Of a DNA stretch of 64,000 nucleotides, positions 25,684 to 34,736 are shown one piece after another. The DNA is from JABHIE01 sp964584805. Its GTDB lineage: Bacteria > Planctomycetota > UBA1135. Below the pieces are notes generated by a model, which saw only the letters and a list, made by a program, of their open reading frames with translations, did not search any database and had not been told where the DNA came from. The translations under genes were made by a program, and so were the position numbers. Within the stretch, counting starts at the first letter, position 1. Every line of letters starts with the position of its first letter. The stretch is from positions 1-64,000 of the forward strand of contig CAZPAY010000003.1 in assembly GCA_964584805.1 (NCBI GenBank), given 5' to 3'.

Positions 25684-26448
25684 TTAAAGCCAGCGAGCGC
25701 GCTCTCTAGCTACAGCCCTCTGGGTCCATTTACGGTCCCAGGGGGTTAACCTTTTCCAGAGGGTATTCGGGTCAGATATTTGGACATCGCCGTAACCTTT
25801 TGCAAAGGCGGCATCAGAAGCGGGCGTCATGCGGTCCCAAAGTGGGCTTAAGAAAATCAATAAGTCAGATGCCGATGCACTTTGCCGCGCCAATAGCCGT
25901 GACCAGCGAGCCTTTGCGGGATCAACCCAGCAAAAGCGATCACCCTGTACGAGTAAATTGCGCGCACATAAGCCACGGTAGCGGCAACGCGACTCGTGAA
26001 TCATGCGCACACTCTGGCCAAGTTGATCCCAGAAAATTGTGGAGAATTCTTGACCCGCAAGAACGCATTGTTGTAAATCTTTCGATTCAGGCAAATAAGG
26101 AAGCAATAGCCAACTATCGCGGACAAAGCCAAAACTGCGGTCCACCCCCCATGCAAGCGGAGGCAGGGTAGGAACCCTCGCGGCTCCGAGGCGCATCAAA
26201 TTTTCAGCCTCTGCAACAACTTTAGGGATACCCCAGTAAGTATGCCGCCCCGCAGAGCCAAATCGCTGACCCCATTCCGGGAAAAAGTAACGCTTCAAAA
26301 CGACATCGGGTCCGCTTGGTGGGCGTAGGCGCACAACCGTAGCGGTCGGACCAGAAGCGAGGACACGCACAATTTCACCCGCCGGAACATTTTTCCGTAA
26401 CGCTGGAGGAACACCAGAGTGAGTTTGAATAGACCAACTCATGTGCAA
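25684..26448 (-). CDS. WaaP/Kdo-kinase-like protein lacking the catalytic-loop Asp
   Basis: A 254-residue protein with the layout of the lipopolysaccharide kinase (WaaP/InaA) family. A beta-3 Lys is in VVLKRYFFPEWG, and the catalytic-loop equivalent is YRGLCARNLLV, followed by a metal-loop-like FCWVDPAKARW. Active members read H-R-D-x-C or HRDL at the loop; here it is Y-R-G-L, so the catalytic Asp is Gly while the Asn and the VD are kept. It could be a pseudokinase or use an altered mechanism. It is last in a four-gene leftward cluster and overlaps the methyltransferase gene by 10 nt. Sugar or lipid A phosphorylation would fit the neighbouring heptosyltransferase. Confidence 0.7.
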   Translation of the reverse strand: MHMSWSIQTHSGVPPALRKNVPAGEIVRVLASGPTATVVRLRPPSGPDVVLKRYFFPEWGQRFGSAGRHTYWGIPKVVAEAENLMRLGAARVPTLPPLAWGVDRSFGFVRDSWLLLPYLPESKDLQQCVLAGQEFSTIFWDQLGQSVRMIHESRCRYRGLCARNLLVQGDRFCWVDPAKARWSRLLARQSASASDLLIFLSPLWDRMTPASDAAFAKGYGDVQISDPNTLWKRLTPWDRKWTQRAVARERARWL

Positions 26449-27086
26449 ACCTCAAGCAACACAAGAACTTGCTCGCTTATGCCACGACGCAAAGGTTCGC
26501 GTGCCACGGCTCTTAGCCCGGCTTCTGCAACTTCTTTTTCAAACAGCACACGCGAAATGGCATGGCGCTTCATTTTATGCTTCAACAATCGGTGTCGCCA
26601 TGTTTGCAAACAAGCTTCATCCCAATAACTGACGAGAACATAACGGCGGCTCACCCTCGCAAGCTCGCGCATCGTGCGTATCCGAGTTTCGGATTCTGCG
26701 AAATGATGCAAAAGTCGGTAGCAAAAAACGAGGTCGAATGAAGAATTCGAAAAAGGGATGGCGTCCGCAGAAAACTGAATGCGCGTTGCATGGCCGTTGT
26801 ACTGCTGAAGCATGGCATACGACGCATCTGCAGCCAAAAGCTGCACGGCGTGTTGAGCGATTGTGCTTTCAAATCGCCCTGCACCACACGGAACATCCAG
26901 CGCGGAATGAATACTATCAGCCTGCTCAAGAAGCTGACCCACCAAAAATCGCTCCCGGCGATCCGTGCGCCGCGCCCGCGCCTTTTGCTTCCATCGGCCC
27001 TCCGCGTAATGCATCGCACGCGTGGAACTTTCCCAAGCGTTTCGCGTGAGCTGTGGTTCCTGCGAAGTTGATGAATGCGCCATCAC
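26439..27086 (-). CDS. Class I SAM-dependent methyltransferase
   Basis: A 215-residue enzyme. Motif I is LDVPCGAGRFESTIA, motif II-like ADASYAMLQQ, and the post-motif FDLVFCYRLLHHF is typical of methyltransferase type 11. The Cys in motif I is a slight variation of the usual Gly/Ala. The substrate is unknown. It shares one base with the radical SAM gene upstream and 10 nt with the kinase downstream, so the products probably act in one pathway. Confidence 0.85.
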   Translation of the reverse strand: MMAHSSTSQEPQLTRNAWESSTRAMHYAEGRWKQKARARRTDRRERFLVGQLLEQADSIHSALDVPCGAGRFESTIAQHAVQLLAADASYAMLQQYNGHATRIQFSADAIPFSNSSFDLVFCYRLLHHFAESETRIRTMRELARVSRRYVLVSYWDEACLQTWRHRLLKHKMKRHAISRVLFEKEVAEAGLRAVAREPLRRGISEQVLVLLEVCT

Positions 27087-28351
27087 TAGAGGAAGCTATC
27101 TCGCCGACCCAATAACTCGGGAAAGAGCTCGTCCAAATCACCATCGCTTTGAATGAGCTCTTCGAAAAGGTGATTTACGCTGTGGTAAAGACAAGTAACC
27201 TCAGCGCACTCGTGGCAAGCATCGAAGGTATCGAGAATTTGGGCGGTAGCGCTTGTCGCGGCAGCCACGGATGCATGTGGCACCCAACTTTCAGCCGCGC
27301 CAATGCGAGCCTTTTCCACGCCGCGGTGTGCGGGGCAGTTAAAAACACCCAGCGGGCTTAACACTTGCCGAAAAGCCTGCATGTGGCAGACATGGGGCTG
27401 TCGAGTCATCTCTTGCCATGAGCCACTCAGCAGTTCACGCAAATTTGTGCTCTCGACGACGCGAAAAGAATCGTCAGCAAAGGCTTGGGCTGACTCCAGT
27501 TGAGATTGAACTCGCTGCAAAAGGACATCATGCGCTTGCGTTGCAGCATCGGGCGACATGACTTCAGCCCCCTCAATGGCGCGGGTCAGGAAAGGCTTGA
27601 AGGAGATATAGTCGAAGCCCGCCTCTTTGGCGCGCCTTGTTGCAAGGGCCATTTCATCAAGATTCTCAACGACATGAACATCATGGCGCAAAGCCCCTTG
27701 CCAAGTAATCACAAATGAAAAACCAAGGCTGACCGTGGGGTTGGTCGATTTTATCTTTCCGGCAGAATTCAAAATACTCGTCAAGGTTAAATCGGCCGCG
27801 CGCGGTTTGTGCATCGCGCGGAACAACTGATCTGTGCCCGCATCAAGAGACAATCGCACCCAGTCCCCGGCAGTAAAAGAATCAGCTACATCGCAGATGA
27901 CATCGTTACGCGAACCGTTCGTCACGACGGCAACCTGTAAGCCCAACTTTTTCAGAAAACGCACGACACGCGAAAAGGCAGGGTGCAAAGTTGGCTCACC
28001 TCCCCCCAGCAAAATCACAGATTGCAGGCCGTTGGCTGCCAAGTATTCCAATGAATCAAAAAGTGCGAGCTCATCATGGCGCACCGGCTGATTCAGCGCC
28101 TCCCAGTCGATGCAATGGTCACAGGCAAAATTACAAGCCGTGGTCAAATCTAAGTTGACGGAAAGCGGGACTAATTTCGGTGACTTAGGAGCAGGCACAT
28201 TTGCGGCTAAAGCGCGGGCATGCTCGCGGCGCCACGAAAGGTACTCGACAACTTGGTGACGCAAATCGGGGTGTTGCAACTTGCGAGCAAAATCGTGGAT
28301 GGCCGCCACATTTGTCGCCGCTGGCTCTGTCGATGGCTGATTCACAATCAA
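27086..28351 (-). CDS. Radical SAM enzyme with C-terminal Cys cluster
   Basis: A 421-residue enzyme. The [4Fe-4S] motif is CNFACDHC (CX3CX2C) after LDLTTA, and the SAM-binding LGGGEPTLHP follows. A C-terminal Cys-rich part (CHMQAF, GVFNCPAH, then CHECAEVTC) resembles a SPASM/twitch auxiliary-cluster domain. Family members modify peptides, sugars or cofactors. No precursor peptide is visible, so a sugar or small-molecule substrate is favoured by the context: an oxidoreductase directly upstream and a methyltransferase and kinase-like gene downstream, all overlapping or abutting. Confidence 0.85.
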   Translation of the reverse strand: MIVNQPSTEPAATNVAAIHDFARKLQHPDLRHQVVEYLSWRREHARALAANVPAPKSPKLVPLSVNLDLTTACNFACDHCIDWEALNQPVRHDELALFDSLEYLAANGLQSVILLGGGEPTLHPAFSRVVRFLKKLGLQVAVVTNGSRNDVICDVADSFTAGDWVRLSLDAGTDQLFRAMHKPRAADLTLTSILNSAGKIKSTNPTVSLGFSFVITWQGALRHDVHVVENLDEMALATRRAKEAGFDYISFKPFLTRAIEGAEVMSPDAATQAHDVLLQRVQSQLESAQAFADDSFRVVESTNLRELLSGSWQEMTRQPHVCHMQAFRQVLSPLGVFNCPAHRGVEKARIGAAESWVPHASVAAATSATAQILDTFDACHECAEVTCLYHSVNHLFEELIQSDGDLDELFPELLGRRDSFL

Positions 28352-29404
28352 TTAGGCGGGGTAAGCATCAACCAACTCTTCCAACAAAAACTGCCGCCGC
28401 ACCAAATCTTCGTCAATGGGCGAAGAGTGCACCTTTTGGGCCTGTTGTACTTGCTTTAAGAAATCGCCTAAACGCGCTTTCATCGGGTCAATTTCTGGGA
28501 AATATACTTTTGAATCTTCTTCACAGGAAGTAGCGAAACCAATGCGATACCCTGGCTCAATCACGCGGCGACGGCAAACAAAATCATCAAATGCGAATTC
28601 GGCCGGGCGTGGGTAAGTGCCTGTATCTTCTAAGACCACCTCACATTCAATCTCACGATTGAAAACACGGTAGCCAAAATTTAAGCGAATGTCAGACGCA
28701 TCTATGCCGGTTTCGAGATAGCGAATGTCAGTCAACTCAGCTGGGCCTGGCAAGACGGCTTGCAGCAAACTCAATGGGTGCGACAAAACCTCAAGCAAAC
28801 GGACAAGCCCTCGCCCACCTGGGCATAGCAACATCCGGAAGCGCGAAACCGAGCTTAGGTCGGCCTCGGGATGCAATGCATGAAAGGCCTCAAGCGTTTG
28901 CGGCCACTGACAGTTCTCAGCCAAAACGAGACCAGCAGCGGCAAATCGTTGCGCAATCACTTGCGCGTCGGCGGCTGAGCCTCGCAGCAATGGCTTTTCG
29001 CAAAGCACATGAACCTCGTGCGATACGGCCAACTCAAGCCAAGGTCGGTGCGTGCCAAGTGGAGAGGCAATAACAACAGCATGCGGATGTGCATGGGTCA
29101 TCATGGTGTCCCAGTCGGAATACTCTTCAACAGTCACACCGCGGGCTGCAAGCCAAGCCGCTGCGTGATGTGCAGTCACAGGTCGAGTGCCAAAAACGCC
29201 CACCAAATTTGCACCCCATTCGGCCGTCTGCAAGGCCAAAAATGGGCCTGTGCCTTGACGCACGCGCCGCGCGCCAATCACGACAACGCGCAAATCAGCC
29301 AAGGCATCAACCTCAATCGCGCTGTCTGAGCGTGCGCGCTTGCTCGCTCCATCCGAGGCTGGATGTGGAGCCGATGCATGGGGGCTATCGGAGGCAGATG
29401 ACAT
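28352..29404 (-). CDS. Gfo/Idh/MocA-family oxidoreductase
   Basis: A 350-residue NAD(P)-dependent oxidoreductase acting on sugars or related molecules. A Rossmann segment LRVVVIGARRVRQGTGPF, VIASPLGTHRPWLELA and the family EKP motif (HVLCEKPLLRG) are visible. The first 35 residues are a Ser/Ala-rich extension. It heads the leftward cluster and abuts the radical SAM gene without a gap. Its start is 20 nt from the divergent heptosyltransferase gene, so their promoters overlap. Confidence 0.85.
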   Translation of the reverse strand: MSSASDSPHASAPHPASDGASKRARSDSAIEVDALADLRVVVIGARRVRQGTGPFLALQTAEWGANLVGVFGTRPVTAHHAAAWLAARGVTVEEYSDWDTMMTHAHPHAVVIASPLGTHRPWLELAVSHEVHVLCEKPLLRGSAADAQVIAQRFAAAGLVLAENCQWPQTLEAFHALHPEADLSSVSRFRMLLCPGGRGLVRLLEVLSHPLSLLQAVLPGPAELTDIRYLETGIDASDIRLNFGYRVFNREIECEVVLEDTGTYPRPAEFAFDDFVCRRRVIEPGYRIGFATSCEEDSKVYFPEIDPMKARLGDFLKQVQQAQKVHSSPIDEDLVRRQFLLEELVDAYPA

Positions 29405-29410
29405 GGACGC

Positions 29411-29416
29411 TATCCT
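29411..29416 (+). promoter_or_regulatory. Possible -10 element (TATCCT) 8 nt before 29425
   Basis: TATCCT is followed by 8 nt and the ATG of the glycosyltransferase, with no Shine-Dalgarno. It lies in the 20-nt divergent gap to the oxidoreductase gene. Confidence 0.3.
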
Positions 29417-29424
29417 AACCGAGC

Positions 29425-30417
29425 ATGGCCACGCCTACCTCCCTCATCGTGCGATTGCCCAACCCCTTGGGCGATGTCGTGATGGCGACGCCGCTGCTTG
29501 AAATCTTGCGTGCGGGTTTGCCAGACGCGAAAATATCGGTCGCCGGCGCGGCGCGCTATGAGTCTTTGCTTGACGGGTTGACCTGCTTCGACCGCTATCT
29601 GCCCATCGAAGCAAATGAGCGTCAATCAACTTCACTCATGGCAGATGTTTTTCGCGCTGCCCATGCTGACACGATTTTGATTCTTCCTAACTCCTGGTCG
29701 TCAGTGTTAGCCGCGCGCAAAGCCGGCATACCGCGACGCATTGGCCGACGCGCTGCAATGCGTAGTTTGTTCTTGACCGACGCCTTGCCGGCAATCAAAC
29801 ACGCGAGGCCAATGACTCATATTTATGAAGAGATGGCTGCACCCCTTCTCGGCAACGCAATCATCAATATCCCTCGGCCGCGACTTGTTGCGCCTGCAAC
29901 ACACAAAACAAGTTCACTCGCCAAGCCCAAAATTGCTATTGCGCCCGGAGCAGCATTCGGCGTTTCCAAGCAATACCCCCCGCATCTCACGGCGCTCGCC
30001 ATCCAACTTGCTTGCAAGGTTTTCGATGCGGAAATCACACTGCTTGGGTCATCAAACGAGCGGGATCTGCTAATAGAAACAGCCAATGCGTTGCAGCAAA
30101 TCAACATTAATAGCAAAACTTTAACAGGCACTCTCACTCAGGCGAAAGCAGCTCTCGCGCGTGCGGATGTCTTGCTCACGATGGATTCCGGTGCGCGCCA
30201 CATGGCGGCAGCACTCGGCACTCCGCAAGTCGTTATTTACGGCCCGACCCACCCCGCCTGGAGCGCGCACTCTCTTGACGACACGACTATCCTGCGCGTC
30301 GATAATCTCGATTGCTTGACCTGCCATAACAAACGATGCCCCAAGTTGCATCACGCCTGCATGCAAGACCTAGACCCCGCAATTGTGGCCGAGGCACTTA
30401 TCGCACGACTTAAATAG
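29425..30417 (+). CDS. Family 9 glycosyltransferase (heptosyltransferase-like)
   Basis: A 330-residue enzyme of the ADP-heptose:LPS heptosyltransferase family. The N-terminus RLPNPLGDVVMATPLL matches the R-x-x-x-x-GD-x-x-x-x-P motif, and the C-terminal donor-binding part is DSGARHMAAALGTPQVVIYGPTHP. A Cys-rich segment CLTCHNKRCPKLHHACM near the end is common in this family. It probably adds a sugar to LPS core or another surface glycan in the inner membrane. The divergent radical SAM cluster may supply or modify its sugar; that is inference. Confidence 0.88.
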   Translation: MATPTSLIVRLPNPLGDVVMATPLLEILRAGLPDAKISVAGAARYESLLDGLTCFDRYLPIEANERQSTSLMADVFRAAHADTILILPNSWSSVLAARKAGIPRRIGRRAAMRSLFLTDALPAIKHARPMTHIYEEMAAPLLGNAIINIPRPRLVAPATHKTSSLAKPKIAIAPGAAFGVSKQYPPHLTALAIQLACKVFDAEITLLGSSNERDLLIETANALQQININSKTLTGTLTQAKAALARADVLLTMDSGARHMAAALGTPQVVIYGPTHPAWSAHSLDDTTILRVDNLDCLTCHNKRCPKLHHACMQDLDPAIVAEALIARLK

Positions 30418-30443
30418 ATAAGTTATGCTCAACGGGCCATCCC

Positions 30444-31580
30444 ATGCCAAAGACATTCCGCGCGCCGTACCCCTTCGTCCCTGCTGGCCAAGTTAGCCTG
30501 CACACTCAGGCAGCAGACACCTGGAAAACTCTTCTTGGCGACTTACGCGCGGCACAGCAATTACTGCTGGTCGAAAACTATATTTTGGAAGACGGCCTCG
30601 CGGGTGATGCGGTTGCCGACGCGCTTTGTGCCGCAGCAGAATCCGGGGTGCGCGTTTTATTGCATGTGGATTCTTTTGGGTCAAACCAAATGGGCGCTAA
30701 TTTGCGTGAACGCTTAAAAGCAGCTGGCGTTGAAATGCAGTTTTACAATACTTTCCGCATTCGCCCTTTTTTCGGCCTGTCACCACTTGGTTTTGGCCGC
30801 ACGCATCGTCGCATCATTGTGATTGACGGGCGCATCGCCTGGACGGGCGGTATCGCATTCGGTGACCCATGGTGGCATGCGCGCAAACCGACACCCACGC
30901 GAGAAACCATGGTTCGCCTGGACGGGCCCGTCGCTGCAAACTTCCAAGGAGCGTTTTTCCGTCTCTGGAACAATAATCACGCGGGGCCGAATGCCGTGGC
31001 GCAACAGCCGGCATTGGCTTCCAAGCAGGGTAATGAAGCACGCCTCGTTCCGCAATACAGTCACAAGCCGACTTGGTTTCGCCGCTGCTTGCTGCATCAT
31101 ATTCACCACGCAGAAAAACGCGTTTGGCTGGCGACCGCCTATTTCATACCACCTACGCGTTTGCGTCGTGCGCTATTGGCAGCGGTGCGGCGCGGTGTAG
31201 ATGTGCGTTTACTCTTGCCCGGACCAAATCTGCACGATCATGCCGGTGTGCGCTTAGCCTCACATCGGCACTATGGTCCATTGCTTCGCGGCGGGGTAAC
31301 CATCATGGAATACCAGCCCTCTTTTCAGCACGCCAAGGTCGCTTTGTTTGATGACAGGTGGTCCCTCATTGGCTCACCAAATCTCGACAGTTGGTCGTTA
31401 CGCTGGAATCATGAAGTTGCCGTTGAGTTGTCCCACAAACGGATGAATCAAGAGTTGGCAGAATCCTTCGAGCAAGACTTCCAACTGAGTGAAACGATTG
31501 ACGCCACGCGTTGGGCAAACCGCCCCATCCGCGAGCGATTAACCGAAAGCTTTCTTGGTTTGTTTGACGGAATTTTCTGA
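30444..31580 (+). CDS. Cardiolipin synthase-like phospholipase D family protein
   Basis: A 378-residue protein with two PLD motifs. The first is THRRIIVIDGRIAWTGG, where the usual Lys of HxK is Arg; the second is QHAKVALFDDRWSLIGSPNLD, which is complete. The layout is that of ClsB-type cardiolipin synthase without N-terminal membrane helices. It joins or transfers phosphatidyl groups between lipids. It is followed after 9 nt by an EEP-family gene, as in the E. coli clsB-ybhP pair, which supports the assignment. Confidence 0.85.
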   Translation: MPKTFRAPYPFVPAGQVSLHTQAADTWKTLLGDLRAAQQLLLVENYILEDGLAGDAVADALCAAAESGVRVLLHVDSFGSNQMGANLRERLKAAGVEMQFYNTFRIRPFFGLSPLGFGRTHRRIIVIDGRIAWTGGIAFGDPWWHARKPTPTRETMVRLDGPVAANFQGAFFRLWNNNHAGPNAVAQQPALASKQGNEARLVPQYSHKPTWFRRCLLHHIHHAEKRVWLATAYFIPPTRLRRALLAAVRRGVDVRLLLPGPNLHDHAGVRLASHRHYGPLLRGGVTIMEYQPSFQHAKVALFDDRWSLIGSPNLDSWSLRWNHEVAVELSHKRMNQELAESFEQDFQLSETIDATRWANRPIRERLTESFLGLFDGIF

Positions 31581-31589
31581 TTTGAAACA

Positions 31590-32324
31590 ATGAAACTCTC
31601 CATCATGAGCTGGAACATCCACCGTGCTATCGGCATGGATCGACGGTTCAAGATTGATCGCATTGCGAAAGTCGTCCGCCACCATGATCCGGATATCTTG
31701 TTGCTCCAAGAAGTCGATCGAGGTGTGCCGCGGTCACGAAAATTATGGCTAGATCACGAAATTGCGAAAATGTGTGATTACCCTGCACATTCATGGGCTC
31801 AGGCACACACTCTGAAAATTGGGTCTTACGGCAATGCGACACTGAGCCGTTTTCCGATTGAAAAGCGTAAGCATCTTGACCTAACCGTTGCGTGGAAGAA
31901 AACGCGCAACGCGCTTTACACACGCCTCAAAATGCCAGGGCGCTTTAAACCGTTGCACATCTTTAATTGGCACCTGGGCTTATCAGCAATAGAGCGCAAA
32001 GCGCAGGTGAAACGACTCTTTCGCTCGGGGGCTTACCGCAAACTCAGCACACGCGACCGAATCATCTTAGGTGGCGACACCAACGACTGGCGGAATTTGC
32101 TCTACCCCTATGCAGATATCAAGCTTGAGCATTTTCATGCATGGAGTGAGCACCAAAAACGCCGACACCTCTACACTTTCCCGGCTCCAAAGCCCATCGG
32201 CGCACTAGACAAAATATTTTGGCGTGGGGCGTTTGCGAATGAACATTTGCATGTCAGCAAACTTGCACTTGCCCGTGTCGCAAGTGATCACCGCCCCATC
32301 TTGGCGGAATTTGATTTAAGTTAA
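31590..32324 (+). CDS. Endonuclease/exonuclease/phosphatase family protein (YbhP-like)
   Basis: A 244-residue metal-dependent phosphohydrolase fold. The motifs are MSWNIHRAIG with the first Asn, LLLQEVDRG with the catalytic Glu, IFNWHLGLS, LGGDTNDW with the metal-binding Asp, and the final SDHRPILAEF with Asp-His. Family members cut DNA, phospholipids or phosphoinositides. Pairing with a cardiolipin synthase suggests lipid-related work. It ends in a 4-nt convergent overlap with the small membrane protein. Confidence 0.85.
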   Translation: MKLSIMSWNIHRAIGMDRRFKIDRIAKVVRHHDPDILLLQEVDRGVPRSRKLWLDHEIAKMCDYPAHSWAQAHTLKIGSYGNATLSRFPIEKRKHLDLTVAWKKTRNALYTRLKMPGRFKPLHIFNWHLGLSAIERKAQVKRLFRSGAYRKLSTRDRIILGGDTNDWRNLLYPYADIKLEHFHAWSEHQKRRHLYTFPAPKPIGALDKIFWRGAFANEHLHVSKLALARVASDHRPILAEFDLS

Positions 32325-32650
32325 TGTACCGGACTGATTTCGGGGACGCCCGAGAGAGTGGGCTCACTCACACTGTGCCATAGGCCAAAAACGAACCACA
32401 AGAAAAGTGGAATCCAGCCGAGTAGCCAACAAATCGACCACCAAACCATCAGGCTTTTCATTTCGTATTCAGCCGCTTTGACTAAACCGATAATCCAGCC
32501 AATGAATGGAAAGAAAAAAGTCACCAAGCCTGCAAGGATATTGTCGCGCTGAAAAAAACGAATCATCACGAGAACCCAACAAACGAAAGCACCAACGCTT
32601 AAAAGGCCAGCGAGCGCAGTAATCAGAGTAATCGGCAAAGTCATGCCCAC
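32321..32650 (-). CDS. Small integral membrane protein
   Basis: A 109-residue protein with three likely membrane helices: LITALAGLLSVGAFVCWVLV, a central LAGLVTFFFPFIGWIIGLV and WWSICWLLGWIPLFLWFVF. It begins 10 nt inside the ligA 3' end, so it is read from the ligA transcript. No family is recognised and no catalytic residues are apparent. Confidence 0.65.
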   Translation of the reverse strand: MGMTLPITLITALAGLLSVGAFVCWVLVMIRFFQRDNILAGLVTFFFPFIGWIIGLVKAAEYEMKSLMVWWSICWLLGWIPLFLWFVFGLWHSVSEPTLSGVPEISPVH

Positions 32651-34725
32651 GAGAGTAACGCGCGGGCGGAGGCCTCATCAAGGATTTTCACACCTAAGGC
32701 ATCGGCCTTTTTCAGCTTATTGCCAGCATTTTCACCCGCAACTAGGTAATCGGTCTTTTTCGAAATCGAACCTGTGACCTTACCCCCAGCCGCAACGAGC
32801 GCGTCTTTCATGTCACCGCGCGACACACTCAAAGTACCTGTGATGACAAACACCTTACCTGACACACCTTCAATCGCCGCATCAGCGTCGATGATAGCCA
32901 TGGCTTGAGGGTCAACCCCGCGCGCCAACAAACTGTCGACCGCTTGAATATTTTTCGGCTCTTGGAAAAAGGCCAAAAGTGAGCCTGCGACCTCAACGCC
33001 AACTCCATCAACCGCAGACAAACACTCAATCGCATCATCTCGATTGACATCCAAAGCCAAGACTTCCCGCAAATTCGCCAATGTGGGGAAATGTTCAGAA
33101 AGCGCGCGTGCCGTTTCTAGCCCGACATCGGGAATACCTAGCGCAAACAAAAAGTGGGGTAAATCGGGGCGCCGAGCAGACTCGATTTGCTCGCGCAAGG
33201 CCAGCGCTGACTTCGCCCCCCAACGCTCAAGCGCGGCAACCTTTTCGAAATCGAGAGCAAACACATCTTGCACATGCTCAATCAAACCCGCCTCGGCAAA
33301 TTGAACTACGGCCTTTTCGCCTAAGCCCTCAATACGCAATGCCTGGCGCGAAGCCATGTGCTGAACACGGCGCAGCATCTGCGCGGGGCAATCAATGCTC
33401 GGACAAAAACGATGCTCGCCACGCGTTTGCGGCTCAGCTCCACACGAAGGGCATGCCAAAGGCCAATCGAAAACCACCTCATCGCCCGTGCGCTCGGAAA
33501 CCACTGGCCCCATAATTTGCGGGATGACATCACCGGCGCGACGCACCACGACTTGATCGCCAATGCGGATATCCAGCTCAGCGATATAGCGAGCATTGTG
33601 TAAAGTCGCATGTTGCACCATCGTGCCGCCTAATGAAACTGGCTCAAGGTGAGCGCGAGGTGTTAATCGCCCCGTGCGACCGACTTGGATTTCAACATCG
33701 AGCAAACGCGTGCTTTCTTCACGCGGTGCAAATTTATGTGCGCAAGCCCAACGAGGGGTGCGCGCGCGCGAGCCAAGCTCATCGCGCAACAACTTACTAT
33801 CGACTTTGACGACTACGCCGTCCATCTCATATTCGATTTCATCGCGACGCGCCTCAAGGTCATCATGGAAGGCAACCATGCCCTTGACATCTTGAACCTC
33901 AGCGCGATAAGGCGTGACTGGAAAACCCCAATCACGCACGGCGCACATCGCCTCAGAATGCGTTTCAAAATCGAGCGCGCTCTTTCCGCCACCTTCACAA
34001 CGCACTAATTCCCAAGCCAACAAACGCAGACCGCGTTTTTTCACAAACTTAGGGTCTAGCCTTTTTAGAGACCCCGCCGCAGCATTGCGTGGGTTGGCAA
34101 AAGGCGCATCACCGATCTCGACTAACGCAGCATTCACCGCATCAAAAGTCGCTAACGGAATCATGATTTCGCCGCGCACCTCAAGCAAATCGGGTACACC
34201 ACGCTCATGCCCCTTATCGCGTAGAACCAACGGTACGCCACCAACCGCACGCACATTATTGGTGATGTCTTCACCAAAAGCGCCGTCACCACGCGACAAA
34301 GCACGCGACAAACGGCCTTTTTCATAAACCAAGCTCACCGAGATGCCGTCCCACTTGGGCTCGCAGACGTAGAGGAAATCATCGACATCTAACCCCTTAC
34401 GCACGCGCGCGTCAAAATCGCGCACCTCATCATCACCGAACAACGACTCAATCGAAATCATCGGGACGGCGTGCGGCAACCGCTCAAACTTAGAGCCCTC
34501 GGGCAAAGCAGCGCCAACTCGTTGAGTCGGCGAATCAGGCGTCACCCAATCTGGGTGTGCGCGCTCACATTCGACGACCTGGCGATACATACGATCGTAG
34601 TCAGCATCGGGCACCAATGGCTCAGCCTCGACATAGTAGGCATGCTCGCACCGCACCAACTCAGCGCAAAGCGCATCGTATTTTTCGCGCTCGACATCGT
34701 CGGGGGTGGAAAACAAATCAGCCAT
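32641..34725 (-). CDS. ligA: NAD-dependent DNA ligase
   Basis: A 694-residue replicative ligase. The adenylation domain holds the active-site Lys in CEPKWDGIS (K124, KxDG) and SRGDGAFGEDITNN. An OB-fold follows, then a four-Cys zinc finger (CPSCGAEP, FCPSIDCPAQ), helix-hairpin-helix repeats (IEGLGEKAVVQF, VDGVGVEVAGSL) and a C-terminal BRCT domain (GKVFVITGTLS, KKTDYLVAGENAGNKLKKA). The length is normal. It follows a small unknown gene by 11 nt. Confidence 0.97.
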   Translation of the reverse strand: MADLFSTPDDVEREKYDALCAELVRCEHAYYVEAEPLVPDADYDRMYRQVVECERAHPDWVTPDSPTQRVGAALPEGSKFERLPHAVPMISIESLFGDDEVRDFDARVRKGLDVDDFLYVCEPKWDGISVSLVYEKGRLSRALSRGDGAFGEDITNNVRAVGGVPLVLRDKGHERGVPDLLEVRGEIMIPLATFDAVNAALVEIGDAPFANPRNAAAGSLKRLDPKFVKKRGLRLLAWELVRCEGGGKSALDFETHSEAMCAVRDWGFPVTPYRAEVQDVKGMVAFHDDLEARRDEIEYEMDGVVVKVDSKLLRDELGSRARTPRWACAHKFAPREESTRLLDVEIQVGRTGRLTPRAHLEPVSLGGTMVQHATLHNARYIAELDIRIGDQVVVRRAGDVIPQIMGPVVSERTGDEVVFDWPLACPSCGAEPQTRGEHRFCPSIDCPAQMLRRVQHMASRQALRIEGLGEKAVVQFAEAGLIEHVQDVFALDFEKVAALERWGAKSALALREQIESARRPDLPHFLFALGIPDVGLETARALSEHFPTLANLREVLALDVNRDDAIECLSAVDGVGVEVAGSLLAFFQEPKNIQAVDSLLARGVDPQAMAIIDADAAIEGVSGKVFVITGTLSVSRGDMKDALVAAGGKVTGSISKKTDYLVAGENAGNKLKKADALGVKILDEASARALLSWA

Positions 34726-34736
34726 AAAATCGCCGA

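Noticed and set aside
27086..29404. A RiPP (peptide natural product) cluster around the radical SAM gene
   Set aside because: No short precursor-peptide frame is visible nearby, and the neighbours suggest sugar or lipid chemistry instead.
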